The notes: generated by a model not told the origin, from the letters alone. Counted from the first letter of the stretch, positions 9,528-18,663 are shown. The stretch is 64,000 nt of DNA from Paenibacillus sp. FSL R5-0341 (GCF_037975235.1 NZ_CP150241.1:3782001-3846000), one strand, 5' to 3'. Numbers and translations: made by a program.

Positions 9528-9734
9528 TTAGACAAGCTCCCAGAGCCGCATATCAATCTCTTCAATTCGTTTGTAATCTTCGGTTTCTTTGTATCCCTCA
9601 ATAGGCTTCTGACCGTCTATCAGCCCAAGTTTCTTTGCCAGTCGAATTTTTTCTTGAGTCAGCTTCTTAAGCTCAGGAATTTTTTCCTTAGCTTCAGGTT
9701 TTCCCTCTACTTCCTCGTGCTGTTGTTCAGACAT
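9528..9734 (-). CDS. Small charged phage protein
   Basis: A 68-residue, strongly charged, probably helical protein (IPELKKLTQEKIRLAKKLGLID, then ETEDYKRIEEIDMRLWELV). It sits between the tail terminator-like gene and the tail tube gene in the late operon, 9 bases after the former. No family recognised. It could be a small tail-assembly factor. Confidence 0.55.
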   Translation of the reverse strand: MSEQQHEEVEGKPEAKEKIPELKKLTQEKIRLAKKLGLIDGQKPIEGYKETEDYKRIEEIDMRLWELV

Positions 9735-9743
9735 ATTTTCACC

Positions 9744-10178
9744 TCAATTCATACGGAGATAGTCCACATCAAAAATGGCCTTATATCCTTTGACACCTTG
9801 TATTCCAGTTGCAAAATCAGCATCATACGTTAATAGGCATAGGTATGTCGCCCAACCTGGCATTGTAATACGTTTATTGTGTAGCACTCGAAAGGCTCTT
9901 TCAAAAAGCTCTTTCGCTGAATAACCTGTCCCTGCATAAAAGTCCAGACAGAATTTACCCTCGAAAACCAACTGATTGGGTGAAAACCGTCCTGGCATAA
10001 CATATTGGCAAATATGAGGAACCGTTTCGTTACTTACCGTGATTTCAGGTTCCATTCCCTTTGTCAATCTCTTCACTACCTCTTTGGAAGGTGAAGATGA
10101 GTCAAGCTCAAGTAACTCCATGAGTTCAGCATCACCTTTAAGCGCATGCTGAACTGCATCCAACAATTGAAGACTCAA
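9744..10178 (-). CDS. Tail terminator-like protein
   Basis: A 144-residue protein (MSLQLLDAVQHALKGDAEL...GYKAIFDVDYLRMN). Size, the N-terminal helix with ALKGDAELMELL, the middle beta region (HICQYVMPGRFSPNQLVFEGKFCLDFYA) and position directly before the tail tube gene fit the tail terminator/tail completion family (lambda gpU-like role) that caps the tail and joins it to the head. It overlaps the preceding gene by 4 bases (ATGA). Assignment rests mainly on synteny. Confidence 0.55.
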   Translation of the reverse strand: MSLQLLDAVQHALKGDAELMELLELDSSSPSKEVVKRLTKGMEPEITVSNETVPHICQYVMPGRFSPNQLVFEGKFCLDFYAGTGYSAKELFERAFRVLHNKRITMPGWATYLCLLTYDADFATGIQGVKGYKAIFDVDYLRMN

Positions 10179-10753
10179 TCTCTCACCTCCCTGAAGTAAC
10201 GATGATATGGAAACTCAGTAATGACACGACTAATCCCGTTTAATATCCGATCACGATTGGATTCAAGAGCTATACGCATGAAATAAGTAGGAGGAGTGGC
10301 TTTGAACGATGGATCAAGGTCACCACGTTCTGCCAACTCCTCCAAATCTACACCTGCGTATCCGCCTTTGGACTTTTTAATTGTGCCGTCGATAGCTCGG
10401 TAAGTACCTCTACCCCGGCCTACGACTACCCGGCTACCCTTTGACCTCAGCTTGTTCCATGCCTCACTGTTCATGTAGCTGACTAAGCCTGGGTTTTGAC
10501 TCGGTCCAGCCATAAGTGATCCTTTACCGAATTGCTCAAGCCACGCTTGCCAGTAATCAGCGGTGATGTCACCTGAAATCATTTGGTTCGCCAGCACAAT
10601 CATTTGCATTTCCAAACTCTCTCGGACAGCAGGGTAATATCTGATACCAGTCTTAGCAGTAAGCATAACGATTTTCGTCAGACCTGTGATTTCAACCGCC
10701 AACTTGTTTTCCAAGTCCTTCGCTGCACGTTCAGCATCATAACCGGTAATCAT
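10175..10753 (-). CDS. Head-tail joining / neck protein (HK97 gp10-like position)
   Basis: A 192-residue protein. The start is taken at the ATG at 10753, which overlaps the stop of the preceding gene (ATGA); an in-frame start 5 codons upstream is weaker. It is rich in Lys and Arg, with YYPAVRESLEMQMIVLANQM and a C-terminal RDRILNGISRVITEFPYHRYFREVRD. Its place between head closure-like and tail terminator-like genes suggests a neck or tail-completion role. No clear family signature was recognised. Confidence 0.5.
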   Translation of the reverse strand: MITGYDAERAAKDLENKLAVEITGLTKIVMLTAKTGIRYYPAVRESLEMQMIVLANQMISGDITADYWQAWLEQFGKGSLMAGPSQNPGLVSYMNSEAWNKLRSKGSRVVVGRGRGTYRAIDGTIKKSKGGYAGVDLEELAERGDLDPSFKATPPTYFMRIALESNRDRILNGISRVITEFPYHRYFREVRD

Positions 10754-11325
10754 CGCCGGTCCTCGCATAATTGGATGTAAAGCAGATTCGGATACTTGAT
10801 CCGATCAACCACATCCACTTGATACTTCTTACCAGCAATCACGATGCGGTCTGGACTTAACAATGCAGGATCACTCGGCTCCTTGACATCAAAACTGGTC
10901 TGCAAAAGAAGCACTAGCGAAGTTGTGGATAGAAGACCAGGTTCTTCTTGTTTGAGCTGAGCAGAGACATGTTGAGCGAAACCAATGATATCCCCGGCTA
11001 CGAGTGTAAACTCAGGTTTGCCCTTTGGATTGTCATTCGTATCGAACTCCTGCATGTACCGCTGGACTTCCGCGGTAACGTTCGTCTTAATCAAGGAGCA
11101 GTATTTATCTTTGGTTGCGGTGAAACGGAGAGTTTGGACCAAGAATGTCATATCACTCTGCACGACATCCCCAGGTAATACAGGAGACTTAGGAGCAAAA
11201 AGGCCGTTGTACATGTACTCTTTACCGAGAACCGTAGTCGCCTTTGTTTCTCTGGACAGAATGACTTTATCCTGTTCCCCATTTACAGTGCAGGGAGAAT
11301 GTCTATGAACGAAATCTTTATACAT
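10750..11325 (-). CDS. Head closure-like protein
   Basis: A 191-residue, beta-rich protein. The C-terminal ALLSPDRIVIAGKKYQVDVVDRIKYPNLLYIQLCEDRR resembles head-closure/connector proteins, which commonly end in an ...Y.V......Y.gL....L segment. It lies third after the capsid gene, where head-tail connector and closure genes sit. The start overlaps the previous gene's end. Function is inferred from context. Confidence 0.5.
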   Translation of the reverse strand: MYKDFVHRHSPCTVNGEQDKVILSRETKATTVLGKEYMYNGLFAPKSPVLPGDVVQSDMTFLVQTLRFTATKDKYCSLIKTNVTAEVQRYMQEFDTNDNPKGKPEFTLVAGDIIGFAQHVSAQLKQEEPGLLSTTSLVLLLQTSFDVKEPSDPALLSPDRIVIAGKKYQVDVVDRIKYPNLLYIQLCEDRR

Positions 11326-11783
11326 CAGAAACGCCGCCTTTCCTTCTCCCTAGTGGGACCAGACAACATAAATAATGGAGCATCCATGGTCTCTTGAAAA
11401 CTAGAGATCAAGCCGATGAATTCATTTGCCTCTTCAACGAGTTGTGAGGCACGTCTATCCCAATTAACTGCCTGATTTTCGAAAGAGAAATCGAAATCTT
11501 TCATCGTTTTTTTGATTCTCGCAGCCATAGATGGAGCCAGTATAGCAGCAACCATACAAATAGCTGCTGCATATACATAGGCTTGATCATCACCAATCAA
11601 ATCAGCGTAATCTGGAACTTGCTTTACAATCCTCGCTTCAGCGATTGGTAAAACAGAAATAGCGTCTATGTCGGATTCAGATATTACATCCTCACCAACG
11701 CCTAGACGCCCTCTTATTTCTTCGTGATATGTTTCTGTCGTAAGTATCTTATTCGCCACCAGCGTCACCGCCAGTTGCGGCAA
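11325..11783 (-). CDS. Head-tail connector-like protein
   Basis: An open frame of 152 codons from a TTG at 11783. The true start may be a GTG at 11768 or 11759, because no strong ribosome-binding site is seen and the first codons overlap the preceding gene by 35 bases. The protein is helical (DLIGDDQAYVYAAAICMVAAILAPSMAARI, then NWDRRASQLVEEANEFIGLI), typical in size and fold expectation for connector (gp6-like) adaptors that bind below the portal. Assigned by position and helical character. Confidence 0.5.
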   Translation of the reverse strand: MPQLAVTLVANKILTTETYHEEIRGRLGVGEDVISESDIDAISVLPIAEARIVKQVPDYADLIGDDQAYVYAAAICMVAAILAPSMAARIKKTMKDFDFSFENQAVNWDRRASQLVEEANEFIGLISSFQETMDAPLFMLSGPTREKERRRF

Positions 11784-12159
11784 TCGCCTCTTTCAGCTCA
11801 TCAATACCCATTTTTGTATAGCCAGGGATTTTCATTTCCTTCGCAACAGATTTCAATTCTTTCAGTTCATCATCCGAATCACTATTTTGGATGTCAGATT
11901 GCAGTTCATCAATCTGCGCCAAAAGTTCAGCCTCGCGCTTCTTTGATTCGTCCAACTCTTCCTGAAGCATTAATTCTCGTTCCGATGGGGTGTGCGTAGA
12001 AATTGAATCGACTTCAACGATCTCTGCCAGTAACTCACCAGTTGCTGCATTGCGAACTTGCTTCTTAGCAATCTCAACAAGTCCATCAGGGGCATCTTTT
12101 ACGATGTCCCCTGCGTTGTATTCACCAACAGCATCAACCAAAATTTTCACAGTAGTCAT
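11749..12159 (-). CDS. Phage structural-module protein with KILVDAVGEYNAGD motif
   Basis: A 136-residue protein. The N-terminal 45 residues (KILVDAVGEYNAGDIVKDAP...IAKKQVRNA) form a small beta domain seen in proteins just downstream of phage capsid genes. A predicted coiled coil (about 70-110, LMLQEELDESKKREAELLAQ) and a short SAP/Rho-like helical tail (VAKEMKIPGYTKMGIDELKEAI) follow. It lies 14 bases after the capsid gene. It could be a capsid-associated or head-fibre protein; the role is not established. Confidence 0.5.
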   Translation of the reverse strand: MTTVKILVDAVGEYNAGDIVKDAPDGLVEIAKKQVRNAATGELLAEIVEVDSISTHTPSERELMLQEELDESKKREAELLAQIDELQSDIQNSDSDDELKELKSVAKEMKIPGYTKMGIDELKEAIAATGGDAGGE

Positions 12160-12173
12160 AGGTTATTCCTCCC

Positions 12174-13187
12174 TCACGCCACTGTAGCAAAAATGTGCCA
12201 GTTGACGTATTTCAAACGTGGCAGCACAGTTGCCCCGTTAATTACTTGCCATTGGTCAGGGTCGCCTTGAATCAGTTTAGCGAGTGCGAATTTTCCGGTG
12301 TGACCAGTAAAGATGTCTTCGTAGTTGTTCGGGCTCGTCACTAGGTCCATGATAGAACCTGTCATGCCTTGACCAATGATGATTACAGCGTTGTCAGGGA
12401 TAAACGGGTAGAACGTTCCTGTATCGTCAATGTATCCACCATCATACACTTCGTATTGAAGACCATTCAGGTTTTGGCTGACGATTTCTGAAAGCGAACC
12501 ATCTGTTACAATATCTTTGCCGTAGGTGAATTTGATCAGATCGCGAATTTTTTCGTTTTGCTTCAAGTAACTGTCCACTTTTTTATTAGCTACAACTTTA
12601 ACACCTCTTGCGCCACTCCCCCTGAATCTAAGAAGCCATTCATCAAGATTTTTCAAAGGATCAGCAGTTGCGATATTGTTCCAAAGGACATCAGCTGTAG
12701 GCTTGTTATTTGCCGGAACGCCGTAGTCGATTGTCCGAGAAGGTTTATTCGCAGTTGCTGGAACAACAAGGCTGCCTGTAAGTGATTGCCAACGCATCCA
12801 CTCGAATCGAGTTTCAAGACGTTGGTTGAGATTCACCATTTTTTCAATCATGTATTCTTCGCCCCAAGTTTGCTCAAGGCTCGTGCCCGGCTTACGAAGA
12901 GTAGCAATCTTTTCTCGATCAATGATTGCCTTCTCACGCCATTCCTGGTTGGTGAATTCCATTTGTTTCACAACAGGAGCGGCATGGATCGGTGAGGGAT
13001 CATTGAGTCCAGTAGGTGGGGTCATGCCGGTATCGTCGTAGGTAACATCATATTTAATGGTCAGCCCGAGTTCTGGTTTGAAATCCACACCATTTGTCAG
13101 GATTTGAGCACCTCGAAAACTGTTAATATCTGTCCGAATGTTCTGAACGACTTCCGTAAGGAAGTACGGGTCGAGTACGTTTGCCAT
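12174..13187 (-). CDS. Major capsid protein (lambda gpE / Phage_cap_E family)
   Basis: A 337-residue protein. The start MANVLDPYFLTEVVQNIRTDINSFRG..., GVDFKPELGLTIKYDVTYDDTGMTPPTGL, the segment REKAIIDREKIATLRKPGT, and the C-terminal YEVYDGGYIDDTGTFYPFIPDNAVIIIGQG are characteristic of gpE-type capsid proteins with the HK97 fold. It assembles the icosahedral shell. It lies after the decoration protein gene and the protease gene, the lambda-like order protease - D - E. Confidence 0.9.
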   Translation of the reverse strand: MANVLDPYFLTEVVQNIRTDINSFRGAQILTNGVDFKPELGLTIKYDVTYDDTGMTPPTGLNDPSPIHAAPVVKQMEFTNQEWREKAIIDREKIATLRKPGTSLEQTWGEEYMIEKMVNLNQRLETRFEWMRWQSLTGSLVVPATANKPSRTIDYGVPANNKPTADVLWNNIATADPLKNLDEWLLRFRGSGARGVKVVANKKVDSYLKQNEKIRDLIKFTYGKDIVTDGSLSEIVSQNLNGLQYEVYDGGYIDDTGTFYPFIPDNAVIIIGQGMTGSIMDLVTSPNNYEDIFTGHTGKFALAKLIQGDPDQWQVINGATVLPRLKYVNWHIFATVA

Positions 13188-13202
13188 TTATGTTGTTCCC
13201 CC

Positions 13203-13571
13203 TTATACAAAGTAGCAAAGCTTCAGCGCTGTTTTAGCCGCTGCATCAATGCCGGTCAATTTTGATTCAGTGAAAATACCAGCAATCCACGCTGAAGCTC
13301 CAATATCGGTGAGTGTAGTATCGTGATCATTGTCCAAAATGCAAACAGCGACTTGCGAACCGTCAGAAGCTGAGGAGAGATAAGGAACAAATTTATTGGA
13401 AGCAGTAACCCTCCCAAGAATAGTCCCCTTTTTAATCACTCCATTTCCTTTTACAAGCAACACGCCGCCAGGAATCCGAGCTTGCAAGTCCGTGGAAGCA
13501 AGAACTTCAACAAATTCCTGTGTGTTAATCTGACCAGGTCCCGGAGCACCGTTGTATTGAGATCCAATCAT
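13203..13571 (-). CDS. Head decoration protein (lambda gpD-like)
   Basis: A 122-residue protein with ARIPGGVLLVKGNGVIKKGTILGRV..., then VAVCILDNDHDT and AAKTALKLCYFV. The pattern G.ll..G.GvikrGTvLg......G...vgiL and position between protease and capsid genes fit the gpD/HDPD family of trimeric capsid cement proteins. It starts 2 bases after the protease stop. Confidence 0.8.
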   Translation of the reverse strand: MIGSQYNGAPGPGQINTQEFVEVLASTDLQARIPGGVLLVKGNGVIKKGTILGRVTASNKFVPYLSSASDGSQVAVCILDNDHDTTLTDIGASAWIAGIFTESKLTGIDAAAKTALKLCYFV

Positions 13572-13572
13572 A

Positions 13573-14862
13573 TTACTTATCCTCCTTCAGCAGATTACTT
13601 CTGCCGGTATTTTTGAGGGCGGCTATAGCATCAGCTCTAGCCATTTCCTTCGCCTCTGTTTGGAGTTGTTCTGGTGTCTTTTGACCAGCAGCCTGCGCGT
13701 TAGTTGGCGCTGTTCCATTAGCAGCTCCTGCAGGAAGATCAGGGTTATCACCCTCGGTATGACGACCACCGCCACCCAATGCGGCTTGAGCCTGAGCTTC
13801 GTAAGTCGCACCAATTTTTTCAATCTCAGATACTGGCAAGTGGGACAGCATAGCTTTCATAGTTTCCGTATTAAACGCTTCTCCCAACGCACGTACACCA
13901 GCTCCGCAAGCTTGCTCTGTAACCTTTGTCTTGTAGACTGCACCATCAGCAGCCTGAGCGCTAAGTGTAGCCAACTTCGAGGTAATATCCGCATCATTTT
14001 CAACGCCCAGCGCAGCCCGGACTTGTCCGAGCACACTATTCGCAGCAGTCAGCGCGATTGTTTGAGTTTGTGATGCTGCCAAAGCAGCCTTTTGTTCTTC
14101 TGTCACAGTGTCATCTCCTTCGGCCTGCGTTTTGGCCACATTGTTTTTTTCTTGCTTGATTACGAATCCATCAAGACCGGATTTTCCGCTAAAAGAATAA
14201 AAGACACGTCCGTCGCTAGGAAGCGACTTCGCATCTTCTGATAAAGCTTCCCATTTCACAGTTGCTTGTTGCTCAGTGACGTTGCTCATCCCCACTACTC
14301 CAGCACCCGGATAAGCTCCGTCAAAGACGAGTGAGTTCTCCATAAGATCACCGTCATTAATATCAACCGTACAGAGTTTTGTATCATACTCTCTGCCGCG
14401 TATGTGAGGGCAATTCCCGCCGAAATATTCCTGACCACAGATGGAACACGTTTGGCTACTTACCGTGAAGCCGATTGAGGTATCAAAGATCGTTCCGGCA
14501 TCAATACCTTCCGCTATCTGATCTATCTTGATGTCACCGACCTCTTGTCCCAGCTTCATGTAATGGTCGGCATATAATGCCAGTTCATCGCCATCCATCT
14601 GTAATCGGCTGTCAAAGGTTCTTCCAAGTGGAATTGTCATGATGCCTAAGTTGGACCATGAGTGATCCAGAAGCAGCGACACACCTTCTCTGGCTTGGAA
14701 AGCCATCTTTCGAAGGAAGTTAGGTGTTAATCGGTAAAATCGACGTGGGATAATCTGATCCCCCACAAGCTTTGCTGGAAACACATAGGTTTCTTCTTCC
14801 GTGAGTGGAACACGTGCAAGTTGATTAATTCTCGCCAATTGCTCAGTTGTTGGCTTTGCCAT
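13573..14862 (-). CDS. Prohead protease fused to a scaffold domain
   Basis: A 429-residue protein. The N-terminal half looks like an HK97-type (U35) prohead protease: His67 in LLLDHSW and Ser129 in FDTSIGF are the likely catalytic pair, with Glu175 in DLMENSLVFDGAYPGA as the expected third conserved position. An inserted zinc knuckle (C139, C142, C151, H153: CSICGQEYFGGNCPH) follows the Ser. The C-terminal half (about 250-429) is Ala/Gln-rich and helical, like an internal scaffold, and contains a low-complexity TEGDNPDLPAGAANGTAP linker. The enzyme would clear the scaffold from the prohead and process capsid proteins. Confidence 0.78.
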   Translation of the reverse strand: MAKPTTEQLARINQLARVPLTEEETYVFPAKLVGDQIIPRRFYRLTPNFLRKMAFQAREGVSLLLDHSWSNLGIMTIPLGRTFDSRLQMDGDELALYADHYMKLGQEVGDIKIDQIAEGIDAGTIFDTSIGFTVSSQTCSICGQEYFGGNCPHIRGREYDTKLCTVDINDGDLMENSLVFDGAYPGAGVVGMSNVTEQQATVKWEALSEDAKSLPSDGRVFYSFSGKSGLDGFVIKQEKNNVAKTQAEGDDTVTEEQKAALAASQTQTIALTAANSVLGQVRAALGVENDADITSKLATLSAQAADGAVYKTKVTEQACGAGVRALGEAFNTETMKAMLSHLPVSEIEKIGATYEAQAQAALGGGGRHTEGDNPDLPAGAANGTAPTNAQAAGQKTPEQLQTEAKEMARADAIAALKNTGRSNLLKEDK

Positions 14863-14906
14863 TTACTTCTTTTCACCTCCTTCATGTAATAAACGACTCT
14901 TCTTTC

Positions 14907-16355
14907 TCAACTCGGTGAATTATGATCGTTATCATCAGACCCATACTTCTTCTCAAGACCGGCAAGCAACTCAGACGGTATATTAGGATCAAGCCCCATA
15001 ATCCACCGTGCTTCTGTCGCCGCTTCTTTGGCAGTGATGTAGCGTTCTTTCTCCGCCAGTACATAGTTGTTAAGCTTCGCTCTCAGATCACGCTCTCTCT
15101 CCATTTCAGAACGTAGATCAATCGGAGCGTAGTCTGTCTCTACCAGGGTTTGAACGCCACGCACTCTTGCAGCAATAGAAAAAGCCCGCTTCCAGAAACG
15201 CTTGGTTACGTTTCGAGCGGACTCTACTGACTTGATATATATTTGAGTATCCACGGAGCTGTAAGTCTCAGTAGAACCTTGATGCCTGGATAGTAATGTG
15301 AGCAACGTTTTCAATCCAGTTGCCATCTGCGTATCGATAATATCAATCAATTTCTTAATATCAATCATTGGGCCTGCATTCCCACCCTTGAGATATTCAA
15401 CCTTCACACTGTCCCAGTGAATCATAGCATCGTCTGGATTAAGCGAATTAAAATGTCCCATAATTTCACTCATACGTTCAGTCAACCACTTTTGCTGACC
15501 AGCAGGATTATTCTTATATTGATTAGGCATGTTTTTTAATAAAACTTCCTCAACCACGGATATATCCAACCTTGGGTATCCCTGATTGTGAACAACTGCC
15601 TTCAAGTCCTGCAAAACCTGTAAATGAAAAAACACCGCTTGAAGAACTGGTAATATCGGTGTTCGCCCATACGGATCATCAATCATTGGATCGAACTCTT
15701 CATAAATGAATGTCGGCGTATCGATCTTCTTATACTGACCAAACCAATCTTCGCCCACACGAGGACGTGGATTCTTGATGTATTGCCAAGGCACAAGTCG
15801 ATTCGTCCCCTCTTCTCTCCTAAACCAAATCGTCGCAGGGTCAACAGGTATGATATCAATCACATCGTTACAACGATCGTTAAGAACTACTTCACCAGCA
15901 CAAGCTCCACGCACCATGATCATCATCCGCTGAATCGTATCAAGCTTGTCCAGAGACCTTCCATGCTGATAACCAGTTGAGGGAAGTGGAGAATCCAGTA
16001 AGTTCTTGATTGCATCTAACATTCGCTGCCCGTTCTTGTCGTCACTACCACTCTGCTTCTTTGCTGTAAATGTAAGTGGAGTGTCACCCATACGCAAAAA
16101 ATTGTAGAGCGCATGCGAAATATCGGGATGAACAGACACAAGAATCTCAAGCAATTCCTCAGCTGTATGGTTTTGGAGTTTAGTCAGATCAATATTATGA
16201 GCGCTCTGGTACTTTTTCGGGAGCCAATTGAATATATCCCATCCGTTTGATGACCCGGGCGAGGTCATTCTACCAATCCCCATCATCTGCCGCTTTACGG
16301 CAGCCGGAAGAACTGAATTCGCAAATGAATAAATGGCTTTATGATACCATTTCAA
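14907..16355 (-). CDS. Portal protein
   Basis: About 482 residues. The TTG start at 16355 is preferred because GGAGG lies 7 bases upstream; the in-frame ATG at 16373 abuts a terminator T-tract and has no ribosome-binding site. Features: PDISHALYNFLRMGDTPLTF, DRCNDVIDIIPVDPATIWFRRE, FIYEEFDPMIDDPYGRTPILP and GLKTLLTLLSRHQGSTETYSSVDTQIY, typical of siphovirus portals. It forms the dodecameric DNA entry ring. It is separated from terL by 6 kb of accessory genes, although normally the two adjoin. Confidence 0.87.
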   Translation of the reverse strand: MKWYHKAIYSFANSVLPAAVKRQMMGIGRMTSPGSSNGWDIFNWLPKKYQSAHNIDLTKLQNHTAEELLEILVSVHPDISHALYNFLRMGDTPLTFTAKKQSGSDDKNGQRMLDAIKNLLDSPLPSTGYQHGRSLDKLDTIQRMMIMVRGACAGEVVLNDRCNDVIDIIPVDPATIWFRREEGTNRLVPWQYIKNPRPRVGEDWFGQYKKIDTPTFIYEEFDPMIDDPYGRTPILPVLQAVFFHLQVLQDLKAVVHNQGYPRLDISVVEEVLLKNMPNQYKNNPAGQQKWLTERMSEIMGHFNSLNPDDAMIHWDSVKVEYLKGGNAGPMIDIKKLIDIIDTQMATGLKTLLTLLSRHQGSTETYSSVDTQIYIKSVESARNVTKRFWKRAFSIAARVRGVQTLVETDYAPIDLRSEMERERDLRAKLNNYVLAEKERYITAKEAATEARWIMGLDPNIPSELLAGLEKKYGSDDNDHNSPS

Positions 16356-16373
16356 TGCTTCACCTCCAGACAT

Positions 16374-16408
16374 AAAAAAAGAAAGCAGGAAAAGTTTCCT
16401 TACCTTCT
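16374..16408 (-). terminator. Terminator at the portal-side border of the accessory island
   Basis: The minus strand reads AGAAGGTAAGGAA - ACTT - TTCCTGCTTTCT followed by a T-run (seven T). It is a long, mostly A-T/G-T stem with one bulge, and would stop leftward transcripts coming from the island just before the portal ribosome-binding site. Confidence 0.65.
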
Positions 16409-16557
16409 AAAGTTCTTCATACTTCTATGAATTTATAATATCATCGAGTTACTATATTGTTACTACGGATTTTAAAAAAACTCATAATATTATTTAACAC
16501 CTTCAATAGTAACAATTGTATAATTAAGAAACATCCAAAATTGAGAGGAATTAGCAT

Positions 16558-17238
16558 ATGAAAAATACATATTTCCCACCAGAACTTTATTCGAAAAAAT
16601 TCAGTTGTCCACACTGCGAAGTTTACACAACTCAAAGTTGGAGTAGCATGTGGTATGGACAACCTGGAAATATAGATGAAGTTAGTTCAATGTACCACTG
16701 CATGTGTGACCATTGTCAGAAAATATCATTTTGGTTTCAAGGAAAAATGATTCTTCCCTCCCTTTCTTACGCTCCAATGCCTCATGAAGATATGCCAAAC
16801 TATCTACTTGATGATTACAATGAAGCGAGAGATATCCTAAACACCTCTCCTAGAGGAGCAGCGGCTTTGCTAAGATTGGTTTTAGAAAAACTATTAAAAG
16901 AGATTTTAAAAAAATACGATAAAACCAGCCAAAATATAAATAGTGACATAAAATTCCTTGTTTCAGAAGGCCTTCCTTTAAAAATCCAGAAATCACTAGA
17001 TATTGTTAGGGTTGTCGGGAATAACGCTGTTCATCCCGGACGAATTGATTTGAAAGATGACATCAATACAGCACTCACATTATTCAAACTAATAAATATC
17101 ATCATTCAAAACCAAATTACGGAACCTGCGGAGATAGAAAGCATATACAATGAAACAATCTCGGAAAACCAACGTCAAAGCATAGAAGAACGTGACTCTA
17201 AAGGAATTCTTACAACAGATCATCCTGCTGAAGCTTGA
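16558..17238 (+). CDS. DUF4145-type protein with N-terminal zinc ribbon
   Basis: A 226-residue protein, rightward, so opposite to the late operon. The N-terminus holds CPHC (18-21) and CDHC (49-52) pairs, a likely zinc ribbon. From about residue 83 the DYNEARDILNTSPRGAAALLRLVLEKLLKEIL ... VVGNNAVHPG pattern is the DUF4145 domain. That domain is often found in or beside restriction and other defence proteins; no molecular activity is established. The gene is AT-rich relative to neighbours and sits alone between terminators, which suggests a moron expressed in the lysogen. Confidence 0.8.
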   Translation: MKNTYFPPELYSKKFSCPHCEVYTTQSWSSMWYGQPGNIDEVSSMYHCMCDHCQKISFWFQGKMILPSLSYAPMPHEDMPNYLLDDYNEARDILNTSPRGAAALLRLVLEKLLKEILKKYDKTSQNINSDIKFLVSEGLPLKIQKSLDIVRVVGNNAVHPGRIDLKDDINTALTLFKLINIIIQNQITEPAEIESIYNETISENQRQSIEERDSKGILTTDHPAEA

Positions 17239-17356
17239 TATCTAACACGTGAGATATTCCAGATCTCGAACCATCTGCATATTTATATGTCCAGCCTGTA
17301 GGTCATGAACCCCTAGGCTGGATAACATGATTCTGATATTCAAAACTTTCCCTTGA

Positions 17357-17385
17357 ACAAAAATAGACCATCTAATCAGATGGTC
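17357..17385 (-). terminator. Terminator of the putAbiC-like gene
   Basis: Perfect 8-bp stem GACCATCT - GATT - AGATGGTC on the minus strand followed by TATTTTTG. It lies 20 bases past the stop of the 17405-18106 gene and also separates it from the converging 16558 gene. A second imperfect hairpin (CCAGCCT...AGGCTGG, 17291-17321) follows the converging gene but lacks a T-run. Confidence 0.8.
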
Positions 17386-17404
17386 ACCGCAATGAATAAC
17401 TTAA

Positions 17405-18106
17405 CTACAATTTAACGTCAACCCTTCTATCAAAATTGAATTTCTTCAATAAAGCTAGTTTATGTTGATCATTGTTAAAATGATTATATATCAGGTGCAG
17501 CTCGTAATCAGAAGTATCTATATCCAATAACTTAGCTAGAACATTCTTTTGTTTTTCTGTTAAATCAGCATCTACAATGTACTGCAATATATAAAAAAAA
17601 GGATTAAACATAAACTCAAATGTAAAATTGATTTCTTTTTGAGGTCTGACACCTCTTCTACATTCATTAAAAATTAATCCCAAGGCATCTATTCCGCGAT
17701 TATTTTCCTCGCCGTATACATAACTGTAAGTTTCAATTCTCTTATTTTTACTTGCAATTAATTCGTTAATTGTTGTGGTTGCTATCTGTAAATTTAGCAA
17801 CTGCCTTTGACCCTCCAGTTGATCGGCTGATCTGGCAGTTTCCTCTCTCTGAATCTTTAACTCCTCAGTCTGCATCTCAATTGCTTCTCGTTGTAGTGAC
17901 AACTCTTGTCGTTGAACCGTTATCGTATAAATGAGGCCAGCGAATGCTAGACCTGAAAACAGAGCATTAACCGCTCCGAACATATCTCCAAATGTCCCAG
18001 CTTCTAAAGCTGTTTTATCATACCACTGCGGAATGAAGTACCAAGAAGCACCCCACAATAAAATGATTGCCGCTACTACAATTCCAAAGATAACTTGCCT
18101 TCTCAT
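17405..18106 (-). CDS. putAbiC-like membrane protein (putative phage abortive infection/exclusion)
   Basis: A 233-residue protein with two membrane helices (about 7-28 and 45-65). Between them is GTFGDMFGAVNALFSGLAFA, a hallmark of proteins annotated as putative phage abortive infection (putAbiC). A coiled coil (about 67-108, rich in Q and E) and a soluble C-terminal domain with IFNECRRG follow. GAGGAG lies 7 bases before the ATG. In prophages such proteins are thought to block superinfecting phages; that role here is inference. It has its own terminator and lies in the accessory island. Confidence 0.75.
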   Translation of the reverse strand: MRRQVIFGIVVAAIILLWGASWYFIPQWYDKTALEAGTFGDMFGAVNALFSGLAFAGLIYTITVQRQELSLQREAIEMQTEELKIQREETARSADQLEGQRQLLNLQIATTTINELIASKNKRIETYSYVYGEENNRGIDALGLIFNECRRGVRPQKEINFTFEFMFNPFFYILQYIVDADLTEKQKNVLAKLLDIDTSDYELHLIYNHFNNDQHKLALLKKFNFDRRVDVKL

Positions 18107-18219
18107 CTTTCCACTCCTCGTCTATTTCTGACTCAATACCTTCCACTATCATCTAAAGAGTGAATGTGGTCAAGAAAAAGATGAGGAGGTTACAAACACC
18201 AGATGGCACTAGAAAAACT

Positions 18220-18663
18220 TCATTTAGCTTCACGAATGATACTAATATAACGATTTTTCTTACTGTGATCTATGATGTATATATTAAACTCACCGGCCTT
18301 AACTAAATAATTCTTGTAATCTTCAATTTTTTCATTTGGGCCAATATATACTTCTTTTGGCTTTTGCTTTTCGACCCACTCTCTGCTTACTTTTGTACAA
18401 TTGTCAATGGAACGTGACTTAGTACGTATGGTAATCACATCATATTTATCCCAACCAAGGTCATAGATATCTTGTAGTTGATCAACCTCCTCTAGATCAC
18501 TCGGTAATTCGTAATCTTCTAGAACTTTCAATAATTCAATTAACAATGAATCCTTCTGTTCAAATTGTTCAGATACCATAGAAATAAAATCTAGATTTGT
18601 TTCTTCGTGTACTTTTTTCAACACAACTACCACTCCAATTCCATTTAGTATTTCCAGTATCAT
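18220..18663 (-). CDS. Protein of unknown function in the accessory island
   Basis: A 147-residue, acidic N-terminal/basic C-terminal protein. Visible: an N-terminal hydrophobic stretch (ILNGIGVVVVLKK), an acidic middle (VLEDYELPSDLEEVDQLQDI) and a C-terminal beta-rich region ending IYIIDHSKKNRYISIIREAK. No family recognised. AT content and codon use match other island genes. Start codon uncertain. Confidence 0.55.
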   Translation of the reverse strand: MILEILNGIGVVVVLKKVHEETNLDFISMVSEQFEQKDSLLIELLKVLEDYELPSDLEEVDQLQDIYDLGWDKYDVITIRTKSRSIDNCTKVSREWVEKQKPKEVYIGPNEKIEDYKNYLVKAGEFNIYIIDHSKKNRYISIIREAK

